Source: an uncultured Oscillibacter sp. (GTDB lineage Bacteria; Bacillota; Clostridia; Oscillospirales; Oscillospiraceae). From it: a DNA stretch of 64,000 nt. Below, one piece after another: positions 39,701 to 47,478 of this stretch (position 1 is the first letter of the stretch; each line of letters begins with the position of its first letter). The position numbers and the translations under genes are program-made. The notes beneath the pieces were generated by a model. The model was not told the origin of the DNA, ran no database searches, and worked only from the letters and a program-made list of their open reading frames with translations. The DNA lies in the NCBI GenBank assembly GCA_910584075.1, contig CAJTZI010000002.1, positions 1 through 64,000 of the forward strand. The letters are read 5' to 3'.

Positions 39701-41749
39701 ATGGCGGACCTGACCACGGATGTGCGGTATATCAAGGGCATCGGCGAACAGCGGGCCAAAGCCCTGGGGAAGCTGGACATCCGCACCCTGCGGGACCTGA
39801 TCTCCTGGTTTCCCCGGCGATACGAGGACCGGACGGTCCTCCGCCCCATCGCGGAGCTGCCGGAGGACGCGCCCACCTGCTGCGCGGCCATGATCGCATC
39901 CGCCCCCACCGTCACCCACATCCGAAAGGGAATGGACCTGATCAAGCTCCGGGCGGTAGACGAGACCGGGGTCCTGGACGTCACCTTCTTCAACCAGACC
40001 TGGCTGAAAAACAATCTCCGCCCCGGAGAAACCTGCGTCTTTTACGGCAGGGCCGAGGGCCGGGGCGCCCACCGGAAGATGGCCTCCCCCGTGGTGGAGC
40101 CGGAGGGGCGGCGGGAGGTCACAGGGCGCATCGTGCCCGTGTATCCCCTCACCGCCGGGGTCAGCCAGCTGGTGCTGCGGCGGTCCATCCGCCAAGGGCT
40201 GGATGACTGCGCCGCGATCCTGCCGGACATTCTGCCGGACAGCGTCCGCCGGGACCACCAGCTCTGCCACGCTGGCTTTGCCTTTGAAAACATCCACTTT
40301 CCCACCTCGCCGGAGGCCCTGGACCTCAGCCGGCGCCGGCTGGCCTTTGAGGAGCTGTTCCTCTTCGCCATCGGTCTCCAGCGGCTGCGCCGGCGCCGGG
40401 TGACGGTATCCGTCCCCCCCTGCGCCCCGGTGGACATGGACGTCTTTTACAACGCGCTCCCCTTCACCCTGACCGCCGCCCAGAGGCGGTGCGTGGAGGA
40501 GGCCCTGGGGGACATGGTCTCCGGCGCACCCATGAACCGGCTGTGCCAGGGGGACGTGGGCTCCGGCAAGACCATGGTGGCCGCCGCCTGCGTCTACTTC
40601 GCCGTGAAGAACGGCCGTCAGGCGGCGCTGATGGCCCCCACGGAGATTCTGGCCCAGCAGCACCACAGGGGTCTGGCTCCCCTGCTGGAGCCCCTGGGCA
40701 TCCGGTGCGCCCTGCTCACCGGCTCCACCCCCGCCAAGACGAAAAAATCCATCGCCGCCCAGCTGGCGGCAGGGGAGATCGATTTTGTGACAGGCACCCA
40801 CGCCCTGATCACCGGCTCGGTGGAGTACGCGGACCTGGGCCTGGTGGTGACGGACGAGCAGCACCGCTTCGGCGTGGGCCAGCGGGCGGCTCTGATCGCC
40901 AAGGGCCGCCATCCCCACACCCTGGTCATGTCCGCCACCCCCATTCCCCGGACTCTGGCTCTGATCCTGTACGGGGATCTGGACGTGTCGGTCATCGACC
41001 AGCTGCCTCCCGGGCGGCGGGCGGTGGAGACCTACGCCGTCCCCGGCAGCTACCATCCCCGGCTGTACGGCTTCATCCGCAAGCAGGTGTCGGAGGGACG
41101 GCAGGCCTATGTGGTCTGCCCCATGGTATCGGAGAGCGACGAGGCCCCCGACGAGCGCAAGGCTGTGACGGAGTACGCCCGGATGCTCCAGACCCAGACC
41201 CTGCCGGATCTGCGGATCGCCTTTGTCCACGGGAAGATGAAGCCCAGGGAGAAGGAGGCGGTGATGTCCGCCTTCGCCGCCCACGAATCGGACATTCTGG
41301 TATCCACCACTGTCATCGAGGTGGGGGTGGATGTGCCCAACGCCTCGCTGATGATCATCGAAAACGCGGAGCGCTTCGGCCTCAGCCAGCTCCACCAGCT
41401 GCGGGGCCGGGTGGGCCGGGGACAGCATCAGTCCTACTGTGTGCTGGTCTCCGACAACCGGAATGAGGAGACCCGGCAGCGGCTGAAGGTGATGACAAAG
41501 ACCTCCGATGGATTCAAAATCGCCGAGGAGGACCTGCGGCTCCGGGGCCCCGGGGACTTCTTCGGCCAACGGCAGCACGGATTGCCGGGGCTGCGGATTG
41601 CCGACATCGGCTGTGACGCCAGCCTTTTGAAGGAGGCCCAGACGGCGGCGGAGGAGCTGCTGGCCGCCGACCCGGAGCTCAAGACCTGCCCCGCCGCCGC
41701 AGAGCGCATTGCGGTGCTCTTCGCCCAGGCGGCGGATACGCTGAACTGA
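39701..41749 (+). CDS. recG: ATP-dependent DNA helicase RecG
   Basis: 682 residues from ATG 39701 (GGGGG ribosome site); earlier in-frame codons lie in the sigma gene region. N-terminal wedge domain (DVRYIKGIGEQRAKALGKL), Walker A GDVGSGKTMVAA, the Walker B variant VVTDEQHRFGVGQR and motif III MSATPIPRT, then STTVIEVGVDVPNA and LHQLRGRVGRG. Drives regression and branch migration of stalled forks and recombination intermediates. Normal length for the family. Confidence 0.97.
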   Translation: MADLTTDVRYIKGIGEQRAKALGKLDIRTLRDLISWFPRRYEDRTVLRPIAELPEDAPTCCAAMIASAPTVTHIRKGMDLIKLRAVDETGVLDVTFFNQTWLKNNLRPGETCVFYGRAEGRGAHRKMASPVVEPEGRREVTGRIVPVYPLTAGVSQLVLRRSIRQGLDDCAAILPDILPDSVRRDHQLCHAGFAFENIHFPTSPEALDLSRRRLAFEELFLFAIGLQRLRRRRVTVSVPPCAPVDMDVFYNALPFTLTAAQRRCVEEALGDMVSGAPMNRLCQGDVGSGKTMVAAACVYFAVKNGRQAALMAPTEILAQQHHRGLAPLLEPLGIRCALLTGSTPAKTKKSIAAQLAAGEIDFVTGTHALITGSVEYADLGLVVTDEQHRFGVGQRAALIAKGRHPHTLVMSATPIPRTLALILYGDLDVSVIDQLPPGRRAVETYAVPGSYHPRLYGFIRKQVSEGRQAYVVCPMVSESDEAPDERKAVTEYARMLQTQTLPDLRIAFVHGKMKPREKEAVMSAFAAHESDILVSTTVIEVGVDVPNASLMIIENAERFGLSQLHQLRGRVGRGQHQSYCVLVSDNRNEETRQRLKVMTKTSDGFKIAEEDLRLRGPGDFFGQRQHGLPGLRIADIGCDASLLKEAQTAAEELLAADPELKTCPAAAERIAVLFAQAADTLN

Positions 41750-41882
41750 ACGCAGGGATTTTGAAAAGGAATTAATCAAGGCCCTTTTCAGAAGGCGGCG
41801 GGTTTCGACAAAGCCCTGGCGGGGTATGAGGGCGGCACTCCCGCGGCCTTGGACGGAGCCCAACGATCTGACTGATCTTTCC

Positions 41883-41932
41883 AAAAAGAGAGGAGGCGGA
41901 CCCACACAGGGTCCGCCTCCTCTCTTTTTATC
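41883..41932 (-). terminator. strong terminator after obg
   Basis: Perfect 21-bp stem (AAAAAGAGAGGAGGCGGACC plus one, loop ACACA) with A/T flanks, so it works on both strands between convergent recG and obg. Its right arm overlaps the stop codon region of obg. Confidence 0.9.
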
Positions 41933-43211
41933 GCTGATACTCAAACTCCCAGTCGTACATGGAGACCGTATCCCCGTCCTGAATACCCATCTCCTCCAGC
42001 CGTTGGAAGAGGCCGGACTCCCGCAGCGTCTTGTCGAACCACATGCGGCTCTCGTAATCGGCAAAGTTGACGTTGCCCATAAGCCGCTGGAGCCAGGGGC
42101 CGTCCACCAGCCAGGTGCCGTCGTCGCTGCGGCGGATGTCCAGGGGGGCGGAGCTGTCCACCGCCGGAGTCCTGGGTACATACTCCGGCTCGTACACCGT
42201 CACCGGGGGCAGAACGGACAGCATCTCCGCCGCCTTACCCACCAGCTGCCTGGTGCCCTGGTGGGCCGCCGCCGAGATCTCAAGAAGTGTAAAGCCCTTT
42301 GCCTCCACATGGGCCCGGAGCCGCTCCAGATTCTCCGGCTCCTCCATGATGTCCACCTTGTTGGCGGCGACAATCTGTGGCCGCTCCGCCAGCTCCGGGC
42401 TGTACTGCCGCAGCTCCTCGTTGATGGCGTCGAAGTCCGCCACCGGGTCCCGGCCCTCGCTGCCGGAGACATCCACCATGTGGACCAGCAGTCGGCAGCG
42501 GTCGATGTGGCGCAGGAAATCGTGGCCCAGGCCTGCGCCGCCGCTGGCCCCTTCAATGATACCGGGAATGTCCGCCATGACGAAGCTGACACCCTCGTCC
42601 ACCCACACCACGCCCAGGTTGGGGTACAGGGTGGTGAAGTGGTAGTTGGCGATCTTGGGCTGGGCCTTGGAAACCACGGACAGCAGCGTGGACTTGCCCA
42701 CGTTGGGGAAGCCGATGAGACCCACGTCCGCCAGGAGCTTCAGCTCCAAAATCACATCGTGGCTCTCCCCGGGAAGGCCCGCCTTGGCGAACCGGGGCAC
42801 CTGCCGGGTGGGCGTGGCAAAGTGCATGTTCCCCCAGCCGCCCCGGCCGCCTTTGCAGAGTGTGAAGGGCTCTTTACCCGACATATCCTTGATGATCTCA
42901 TTGGTCTCCGCGTCCCGCACCAATGTGCCCCGGGGCACCCGGATTACCAGGTCCTCCCCGTCCCTGCCGGACTTCCGCTTGCCCTGTCCGTCGCCGCCGG
43001 TTCCGGCCACATATTTGCGCTTGTACCGGAAGTCCATCAGGGTGGACATATTGTCATCCACCACCAGAATGATGGAGCCGCCCCGGCCGCCGTCGCCGCC
43101 GTCGGGGCCGCCGGCCGCCACATATTTCTCCCGGTGGAAGGCCACCACGCCGTTGCCGCCGCTGCCGGCCTGGACCGTGATGCGGGCCTTGTCGATAAAT
43201 GAAGCCGCCAT
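41928..43211 (-). CDS. obg: GTPase Obg
   Basis: 427 residues from ATG 43211 (GGAGGTG upstream). Glycine-rich N-terminal Obg fold (GGDGGRGGSIILVVDD, GGRGGWGNMHFATPTRQ), G domain with G1 GFPNVGKST, G3 DIPGIIEGA and G4 NKVD, and a C-terminal OCT domain present in Firmicutes (VDGPWLQRLMGNVNFADYES). Essential GTPase of ribosome assembly and stress control. Follows the rplU-prp-rpmA operon on the same strand with its own promoter. Confidence 0.97.
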   Translation of the reverse strand: MAASFIDKARITVQAGSGGNGVVAFHREKYVAAGGPDGGDGGRGGSIILVVDDNMSTLMDFRYKRKYVAGTGGDGQGKRKSGRDGEDLVIRVPRGTLVRDAETNEIIKDMSGKEPFTLCKGGRGGWGNMHFATPTRQVPRFAKAGLPGESHDVILELKLLADVGLIGFPNVGKSTLLSVVSKAQPKIANYHFTTLYPNLGVVWVDEGVSFVMADIPGIIEGASGGAGLGHDFLRHIDRCRLLVHMVDVSGSEGRDPVADFDAINEELRQYSPELAERPQIVAANKVDIMEEPENLERLRAHVEAKGFTLLEISAAAHQGTRQLVGKAAEMLSVLPPVTVYEPEYVPRTPAVDSSAPLDIRRSDDGTWLVDGPWLQRLMGNVNFADYESRMWFDKTLRESGLFQRLEEMGIQDGDTVSMYDWEFEYQR

Positions 43212-43270
43212 AGGGGCACCTCCTCTGTGTTTATCTGAACTGTGTTGTTTCCTGTAATATGGTCAGCACA

Positions 43271-43300
43271 GTTGAAAAGGAGTCAAACCTCCTTTTCAAC
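43271..43300 (-). promoter_or_regulatory. leader hairpin of obg
   Basis: Perfect 12-bp stem GTTGAAAAGGAG / CTCCTTTTCAAC, 6-nt loop, in the obg 5' leader. The AAAAGGAG arm mimics a ribosome site and the stem lies 60 bp before the start codon. No T run, so not an obvious terminator. Confidence 0.45.
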
Positions 43301-43359
43301 CGGCGCACATCCGCGTTTCCTATGAAACCGCGCACAGCAAGCTGGCTATATTCTGTTCT

Positions 43360-43388
43360 ATTTTAGCTGAAATATAGGGAGCCGTCAA
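43360..43388 (-). promoter_or_regulatory. promoter of obg
   Basis: Minus-strand TTGACG (43388-43383), 17-bp spacer, TAAAAT (43365-43360). Confidence 0.6.
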
Positions 43389-43420
43389 TAGAACGGTTTC
43401 CCAGGGCCAAGCCAAACACA

Positions 43421-43447
43421 AGGGGCCCGGACACCGTCCGAGCCCCT
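43421..43447 (-). terminator. terminator of the rplU-prp-rpmA operon
   Basis: 12-bp stem AGGGGCCCGGAC / GTCCGAGCCCCT with one mismatch and a 3-nt loop, then TTGTGTTT on the minus strand. Confidence 0.65.
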
Positions 43448-43457
43448 CAGCGTGTTC

Positions 43458-43739
43458 TTATTCAGCCTCGTACACGCAGGCCTGCTTGCGATCCTTGCCC
43501 AGCCGCTCAAAACGGAGCACGCCGTCCGCCTTGGCGAACAGAGTGTCGTCGGTGCCGATTCCCACGTTCACACCGGGGTGGATGTGGGTGCCGCGCTGGC
43601 GGACCAGGATATTTCCGGCCTTGACGAACTGACCGTCGGCGCGCTTGGGCCCAAGGCGCTTGGCCTTGGAGTCACGGCCGTTCTTGGTGGAGCCGCCGCC
43701 CTTTTTGTGGGCGAAGAACTGAAGACCAATACGAATCAT
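43458..43739 (-). CDS. rpmA: 50S ribosomal protein L27
   Basis: 93 residues from ATG 43739. Begins MIRIGLQFFAHKKGGGSTKN: the LQFF/A site marks the Firmicute form with an N-terminal extension that must be cut off by the protease Prp before the His-Lys-Lys tail can reach the peptidyl-transferase centre. The rest (GRDSKAKRLGPKRADGQFV, RGTHIHPGVNVG) is standard L27. The prp gene lies directly upstream in the same operon. Confidence 0.98.
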   Translation of the reverse strand: MIRIGLQFFAHKKGGGSTKNGRDSKAKRLGPKRADGQFVKAGNILVRQRGTHIHPGVNVGIGTDDTLFAKADGVLRFERLGKDRKQACVYEAE

Positions 43740-43766
43740 GATAACGGACCATCCTTTCTTCGTTTT

Positions 43767-44114
43767 TTAGATGGGGAGGATTGATTCATCCTCCAGAACT
43801 TCAATATTTTCCGGGTACTCGTCGTGGAGCTCCGTGAAGTAGACCATCAGACCCGTCAAAAGCGCCTGGCAGGCGCTCTCCGCTGCGGGTGCGAGGCCGC
43901 CGGGCAGACGCAGGGAGACGGACGCGTCCCTCTCCCGTACCTTCACAGACGCCGCAAGGCCCAGCACGTCGTTGACAGTGGCCTCCACCAGGCGGATGGC
44001 GCTGGTGACGGCGGCGCAGACGATGTCCGCTCCCGCCTCGGCGTAGCCGCTGTGGCCCCGGCAGTCAAAGCCGGTAATCCGGCTGTCCTCCACGCGGAAG
44101 GTGACAGTGGTCAT
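43767..44114 (-). CDS. prp: ribosomal-processing cysteine protease Prp (YsxB)
   Basis: 115 residues from ATG 44114, two bases after the rplU stop codon. The catalytic His is in CRGHSGYAEAG and the catalytic Cys in DIVCAAVTSAI, both in the conserved setting. Cleaves the N-terminal extension of L27, whose gene follows. The length and place between rplU and rpmA are diagnostic. Confidence 0.95.
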   Translation of the reverse strand: MTTVTFRVEDSRITGFDCRGHSGYAEAGADIVCAAVTSAIRLVEATVNDVLGLAASVKVRERDASVSLRLPGGLAPAAESACQALLTGLMVYFTELHDEYPENIEVLEDESILPI

Positions 44115-44116
44115 GC

Positions 44117-44428
44117 TCAGACGGAGATCTTGGCGATCTCAACCTTGGTGTAAGGCTGGCGATGGCCCTGACGCTTGCGGTAGCCCTTCTTGGGATTGTA
44201 CTTGAAGATGCGGATCTTCTTGCCCTTGCCGTTTTTCACCACGGTGGCCTCCACGGAGGCGCCCGCCACGGTGGGAGCGCCGAAGGTGGCCTTCTCCCCG
44301 TCGATGACGGCCAGGACCTGGTCAAACTTCACGGTGTCGCCGGCTTCCTGGTCCAGCTTCTCGATGTAGACCACGTCGCCCTCGGCCACCTTGTACTGCT
44401 TGCCGCCGGTCACGATGATTGCGTTCAT
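44117..44428 (-). CDS. rplU: 50S ribosomal protein L21
   Basis: 103 residues from ATG 44428 (AAGGAG 12 bp upstream). MNAIIVTGGKQYKVAEGDVV, then KIRIFKYNPKKGYRKRQGHR and the ending YTKVEIAKI are the L21 signature. First gene of rplU-prp-rpmA. The 80-nt leader may hold the L21 autoregulatory structure known from Firmicutes, but this could not be folded here. Confidence 0.98.
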   Translation of the reverse strand: MNAIIVTGGKQYKVAEGDVVYIEKLDQEAGDTVKFDQVLAVIDGEKATFGAPTVAGASVEATVVKNGKGKKIRIFKYNPKKGYRKRQGHRQPYTKVEIAKISV

Positions 44429-44512
44429 GCTTGTTTCAACTCCTTCATTACGGGCTCGCTGTCGGGGGTGGTCCGGAGACACTTTTCAAGACCCATTCAA
44501 AGCGGCTTGTCA

Positions 44513-44541
44513 AGTATATCAGCGGGATTTGGAAAAGTCAA
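44513..44541 (-). promoter_or_regulatory. promoter of the rplU operon
   Basis: Minus-strand TTGACT (44541-44536), 17-bp spacer, TATACT (44518-44513), giving a leader of about 80 nt before rplU. Confidence 0.8.
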
Positions 44542-44573
44542 CGGTTTTCGGAGAATTTTTGCAAAAAAAACTG

Positions 44574-45713
44574 TCAGTCGTCCAGCTCCTGCTCAAACTC
44601 CAAAATCTCCCCGGTGACGGCGTCCACCGTATACTTGTACTCGTACCCGCCGGACTTGAAGTCGATCTCATACTCACAGCAGCCCGCGCCGTGATGGCCG
44701 GCCTGGCTGTCATGGTGGTCCAGCTCCACGGCGCAGCGGGCCGCGGCGTCTGCCGCAAGGCCGGCGTGGCCGAAGGCGATCTCCTTGGCCCGGGCCTCGC
44801 CGATGTAGGCCGGAGGAGCGGCAGACGCGCCCTGGGCGGCGGCCGTGACGCCGCCGGCCTCCTTCTCAAATTTCACTACGCTGCCGTCCGCGGCGTTGAT
44901 CTCATAGTCGTACTCATACCCGCCGGAGAAGAACTCCAGCTCGTAGACCAGGATGCCGTCGTCGTAGTCCCGCTCCCACCGATAGCCGGCCACACTGTCC
45001 GCCGTCACGCCGGCGTGGCTGAGGGCAATCTCTTTGGCCCGGGCCTCGCCGATGTCCCCGGTGCCGGAGGGGGCGGGCGTCTGCTTGGGTTTTCCGGCAG
45101 TGTCTCCGGCGGGCGTCCGGGAGGGCGCGCTTCCAGACGCCGCCTCTTTCTCAAACTTCACCACGCTGCCATCAACGGCGCTGATTTCATAGTCGTACGC
45201 ATACCCGCCGGAGGAAAACCTCACCTCGTAGACCGGCACGCCGTTTTCATAATCCCGCTCTGCCGGAAGCGCGGCGGCGGCCTCCGCCGTGACGCCCGCG
45301 TGGGCGTAGGCGATCTCCCAGGCCTGTGTCTCGCCGATGTCCCCGCCCTCCGGCACCGGGGTCTTCACCTCCGGCGGCGGGACAGTCTCCTCCGCGTCCC
45401 GGCTGAACTTCACAATGCTGCCGGTGGCGGCGCTGACCACGTAGTCGTAGGCAACGCCGTCCGCCGTGAATTCCACCTCGTAGACCGGAGCTCCGCTCTC
45501 CTCGTCCCGGGCAATCTCGTAGCGGGAGAGATCGCTTTCAGCAACCCCGGCATGGCTCAAGGCGGCAGACTTCGCCGTCTCCTCCCCCACGTCCCCGCCG
45601 GCCCCCGCGGACCGGCCCACCCAATATGCCCCGGCAATCACCGCCAGTGCCAGCAAGCCGCAGGCGGCGATGATCCCATAGCGTCTCCCGTTCTTCCTGT
45701 TCTCTTCCGACAT
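44574..45713 (-). CDS. membrane-anchored protein with four PepSY-like repeats
   Basis: 379 residues from ATG 45713 (GGAGG 7 bp upstream). A short cytoplasmic start, one membrane helix at 12-33, and four PepSY-type repeats at about 41-104, 125-188, 219-284 and 303-374. Each has the pattern IGEARAKEIALSHAGV, then YELEFFSGGYEYDYEINA and DGSVVKFEKE, with Pro/Thr/Ala linkers between. The fourth repeat carries a unique insert, HHDSQAGHHGAGCC (His 333, 334, 340, 341 and Cys 345, 346), which looks able to bind metal. PepSY domains are thought to inhibit secreted peptidases. Starts 17 bp after luxS. Confidence 0.85.
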   Translation of the reverse strand: MSEENRKNGRRYGIIAACGLLALAVIAGAYWVGRSAGAGGDVGEETAKSAALSHAGVAESDLSRYEIARDEESGAPVYEVEFTADGVAYDYVVSAATGSIVKFSRDAEETVPPPEVKTPVPEGGDIGETQAWEIAYAHAGVTAEAAAALPAERDYENGVPVYEVRFSSGGYAYDYEISAVDGSVVKFEKEAASGSAPSRTPAGDTAGKPKQTPAPSGTGDIGEARAKEIALSHAGVTADSVAGYRWERDYDDGILVYELEFFSGGYEYDYEINAADGSVVKFEKEAGGVTAAAQGASAAPPAYIGEARAKEIAFGHAGLAADAAARCAVELDHHDSQAGHHGAGCCEYEIDFKSGGYEYKYTVDAVTGEILEFEQELDD

Positions 45714-45730
45714 AACCATTCCTCCGGTTC

Positions 45731-46192
45731 TCAATCGTAGGACAGCAGCTCCACCGTCCAGTCCGCGATGAGGGCCCCATAAAATCCGCAGACGGCCCGG
45801 CCGGTCTCCACGTCCAGATTGATGTAGTTGCCGCACTCTCTGGCGCTCTTGCCGGGCATCTCCCCCTGGAACTCCCCGGCGGCGGCGAAGACCTCCTTCA
45901 AAAGCTCCACGGCTCCCTCCAGGGAGAGCAGGCTGCCGTCGAACAGGAAGTAAAACCCGGTCTGGCACCCCATGGGGCCGAAGTAGACCACGGCGTCCTT
46001 CTCTTTGGAATTCCGCAAAAGCGTGGCGATCAGGTGCTCCGCCGAGTGCATCTCGGCGTTGGTCAGAAGGTCCCCGGTGTTGGGCTTTTTGAACCGCAGG
46101 TCAAAGGTCACCACGTTCCCGTCCCGGCGGGAGAGGTAGAGCCCCGGCCGGAGCTTGTCGTGGTCCACGGTAAAACTGGCGATGCGTTCCAT
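45731..46192 (-). CDS. luxS: S-ribosylhomocysteine lyase
   Basis: 153 residues from ATG 46192, one base after the mtnN stop codon. The metal site HSAEHLIATLLRN (His 49 and His 53), the catalytic cysteine region GPMGCQTGFYF and the second metal cysteine in SARECGNYINLD are intact. Splits S-ribosylhomocysteine into homocysteine and DPD, the precursor of the AI-2 signal. Directly coupled to mtnN, which makes its substrate. Confidence 0.97.
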   Translation of the reverse strand: MERIASFTVDHDKLRPGLYLSRRDGNVVTFDLRFKKPNTGDLLTNAEMHSAEHLIATLLRNSKEKDAVVYFGPMGCQTGFYFLFDGSLLSLEGAVELLKEVFAAAGEFQGEMPGKSARECGNYINLDVETGRAVCGFYGALIADWTVELLSYD

Positions 46193-46193
46193 A

Positions 46194-46880
46194 TTATGCC
46201 TCCTCCTTTTGCAGTAATCTGGCGAAGGGCAGGACCACCCTGCCCAGGTTCTCCAGCGCCTGGGTATAATCAAAATACTCCTCCATCTGGCTGTCATAGA
46301 ACAGGTGGTCCGACACGGATTTCAAAGACACGAACCGCGTGCCGTTCCGCAGGCACACCTGGGCGATGGCACAGCCCTCCATCTCCACCAGGTCCGGATG
46401 GAAGGTGTCCCGGACCCAGGCGGAACGCTCTCCCTTGACGGCGAACCAGTCCCCGGTGGCCACCCGGCCCAAAACCGGCTCACAGCCCAAGGTCCGCAGC
46501 AGCGCCGCGCACCGCTCTGGAGCCCAGGTGGGAAACTCCGTCCGGTTCACGGTGGAGACCATCCCCAGGGGGTCTCCCGCGCCGGAGGTGTCCACGTCGT
46601 GCTGGACAAACTCCCGGACCGCCACAAGCGTGCCGGTGGGCAGGTCCGTGGCGCAGCCGGCGATGCCGGCGTTCAAAATCAGGTCCACGCCGTATTTCAG
46701 ACAGAAAATCTCCGCCGCCATAGCGGCGTTCACCTTGCTGACGCCGCCCACGCAGGCTGTCAACCCCTCCCCCAGGTCAAAAAAGGGCACGCCGGACACG
46801 GTGTCAAAGGGCTCCAGTGCCCCCGCCCCCGGCAGGGCCCGAAACTCCACCGGCATGGCAAATTGCAGTCCGATCTTCAT
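46194..46880 (-). CDS. mtnN: 5'-methylthioadenosine/S-adenosylhomocysteine nucleosidase
   Basis: 228 residues from ATG 46880 behind AGGAGG. Glu 12 (AMPVEFRAL), the Met-Glu motif LVEMEGCAIAQVC and the catalytic Asp in SVSDHLF are those of MTAN/Pfs. Removes adenine from S-adenosylhomocysteine and methylthioadenosine. Its product S-ribosylhomocysteine is used by LuxS, the next gene. It starts 10 bp after the zinc-ribbon protein gene. Confidence 0.93.
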   Translation of the reverse strand: MKIGLQFAMPVEFRALPGAGALEPFDTVSGVPFFDLGEGLTACVGGVSKVNAAMAAEIFCLKYGVDLILNAGIAGCATDLPTGTLVAVREFVQHDVDTSGAGDPLGMVSTVNRTEFPTWAPERCAALLRTLGCEPVLGRVATGDWFAVKGERSAWVRDTFHPDLVEMEGCAIAQVCLRNGTRFVSLKSVSDHLFYDSQMEEYFDYTQALENLGRVVLPFARLLQKEEA

Positions 46881-46890
46881 GGAAATCCTC

Positions 46891-47280
46891 CTATTCTATC
46901 TCCGGCAGCTCTCTGCCGCACTTGGCGCAGTACACGAAGCCCTCTCCGAACCGTGCGCCGCAGTAGGGGCAGAAGCGATATGCGCCGTCAGGCTCCTCCC
47001 GGCCCAAATCCCCCCGCCTCCGGCGGTCCAGAGGGTCCTGCTCCTCGCCGTCCTCTGTGATGTCAAACTCGGAGAAGCGGTTCTCCCCCGTGGCATTCTT
47101 ATAATGATAGAGCGCCTGGACGATCCCCACGATGATAAAGAGCACACCGAAGGCCAGAAAGAACGGGGGCGCATCCGCGGAGGCCGCCGCGCCGGTCCAG
47201 ATTACGCCGAAGATCACGCCAATGACAGACCCCACCGCCCCCATGGCCGACGGTCCCCGGCCGGGCTTGACACTTTTCAA
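46891..47280 (-). CDS. membrane protein with C-terminal zinc ribbon
   Basis: 129 residues if TTG 47280 is the start (AGGAGGG 5 bp upstream). The ATG at 47349 is excluded since it lies on the -10 box of the promoter. Two membrane helices (VGSVIGVIFGVIWTGAA and FFLAFGVLFIIVGIVQAL), a polar linker, and a zinc ribbon CPYCGARFGEGFVYCAKCGR at the C-terminus. Unknown function. First gene of the transcript that continues with mtnN, luxS and the PepSY protein. Confidence 0.75.
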   Translation of the reverse strand: MKSVKPGRGPSAMGAVGSVIGVIFGVIWTGAAASADAPPFFLAFGVLFIIVGIVQALYHYKNATGENRFSEFDITEDGEEQDPLDRRRRGDLGREEPDGAYRFCPYCGARFGEGFVYCAKCGRELPEIE

Positions 47281-47339
47281 AAAATCCCTCCTCCGCGGCA
47301 GTCTCTCCAGCCGCTCCGGCGGCTGGGTCTTCTCTGGAT

Positions 47340-47368
47340 ATTTTAGCATCGGAGGGGCGGGAGGTCAA
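47340..47368 (-). promoter_or_regulatory. promoter of the zinc-ribbon/mtnN/luxS operon
   Basis: Minus-strand TTGACC (47368-47363), 17-bp spacer, TAAAAT (47345-47340). Confidence 0.65.
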
Positions 47369-47412
47369 ATCTTTTTTCCCCGGAGAACCCCTGGTAAATT
47401 GCCAAATTTTTC

Positions 47413-47441
47413 TCGACTTCTCCTGTTCGAAATGGTATAGT
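47413..47441 (+). promoter_or_regulatory. promoter of the CapA-like gene
   Basis: TCGACT (47413-47418), 17-bp spacer, TATAGT (47436-47441); the -10 box is repeated as TATAGA nearby. Confidence 0.5.
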
Positions 47442-47478
47442 AGTATAGAAGATGTCATCAGCGGAAGGAGGGACGGAT

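Noticed and set aside
39110..42181. 1023-residue minus-strand frame over recG
   Set aside because: Only its last 157 residues (from 39583) form a real protein, the ECF sigma factor; the rest is a shadow of recG and intergenic sequence.
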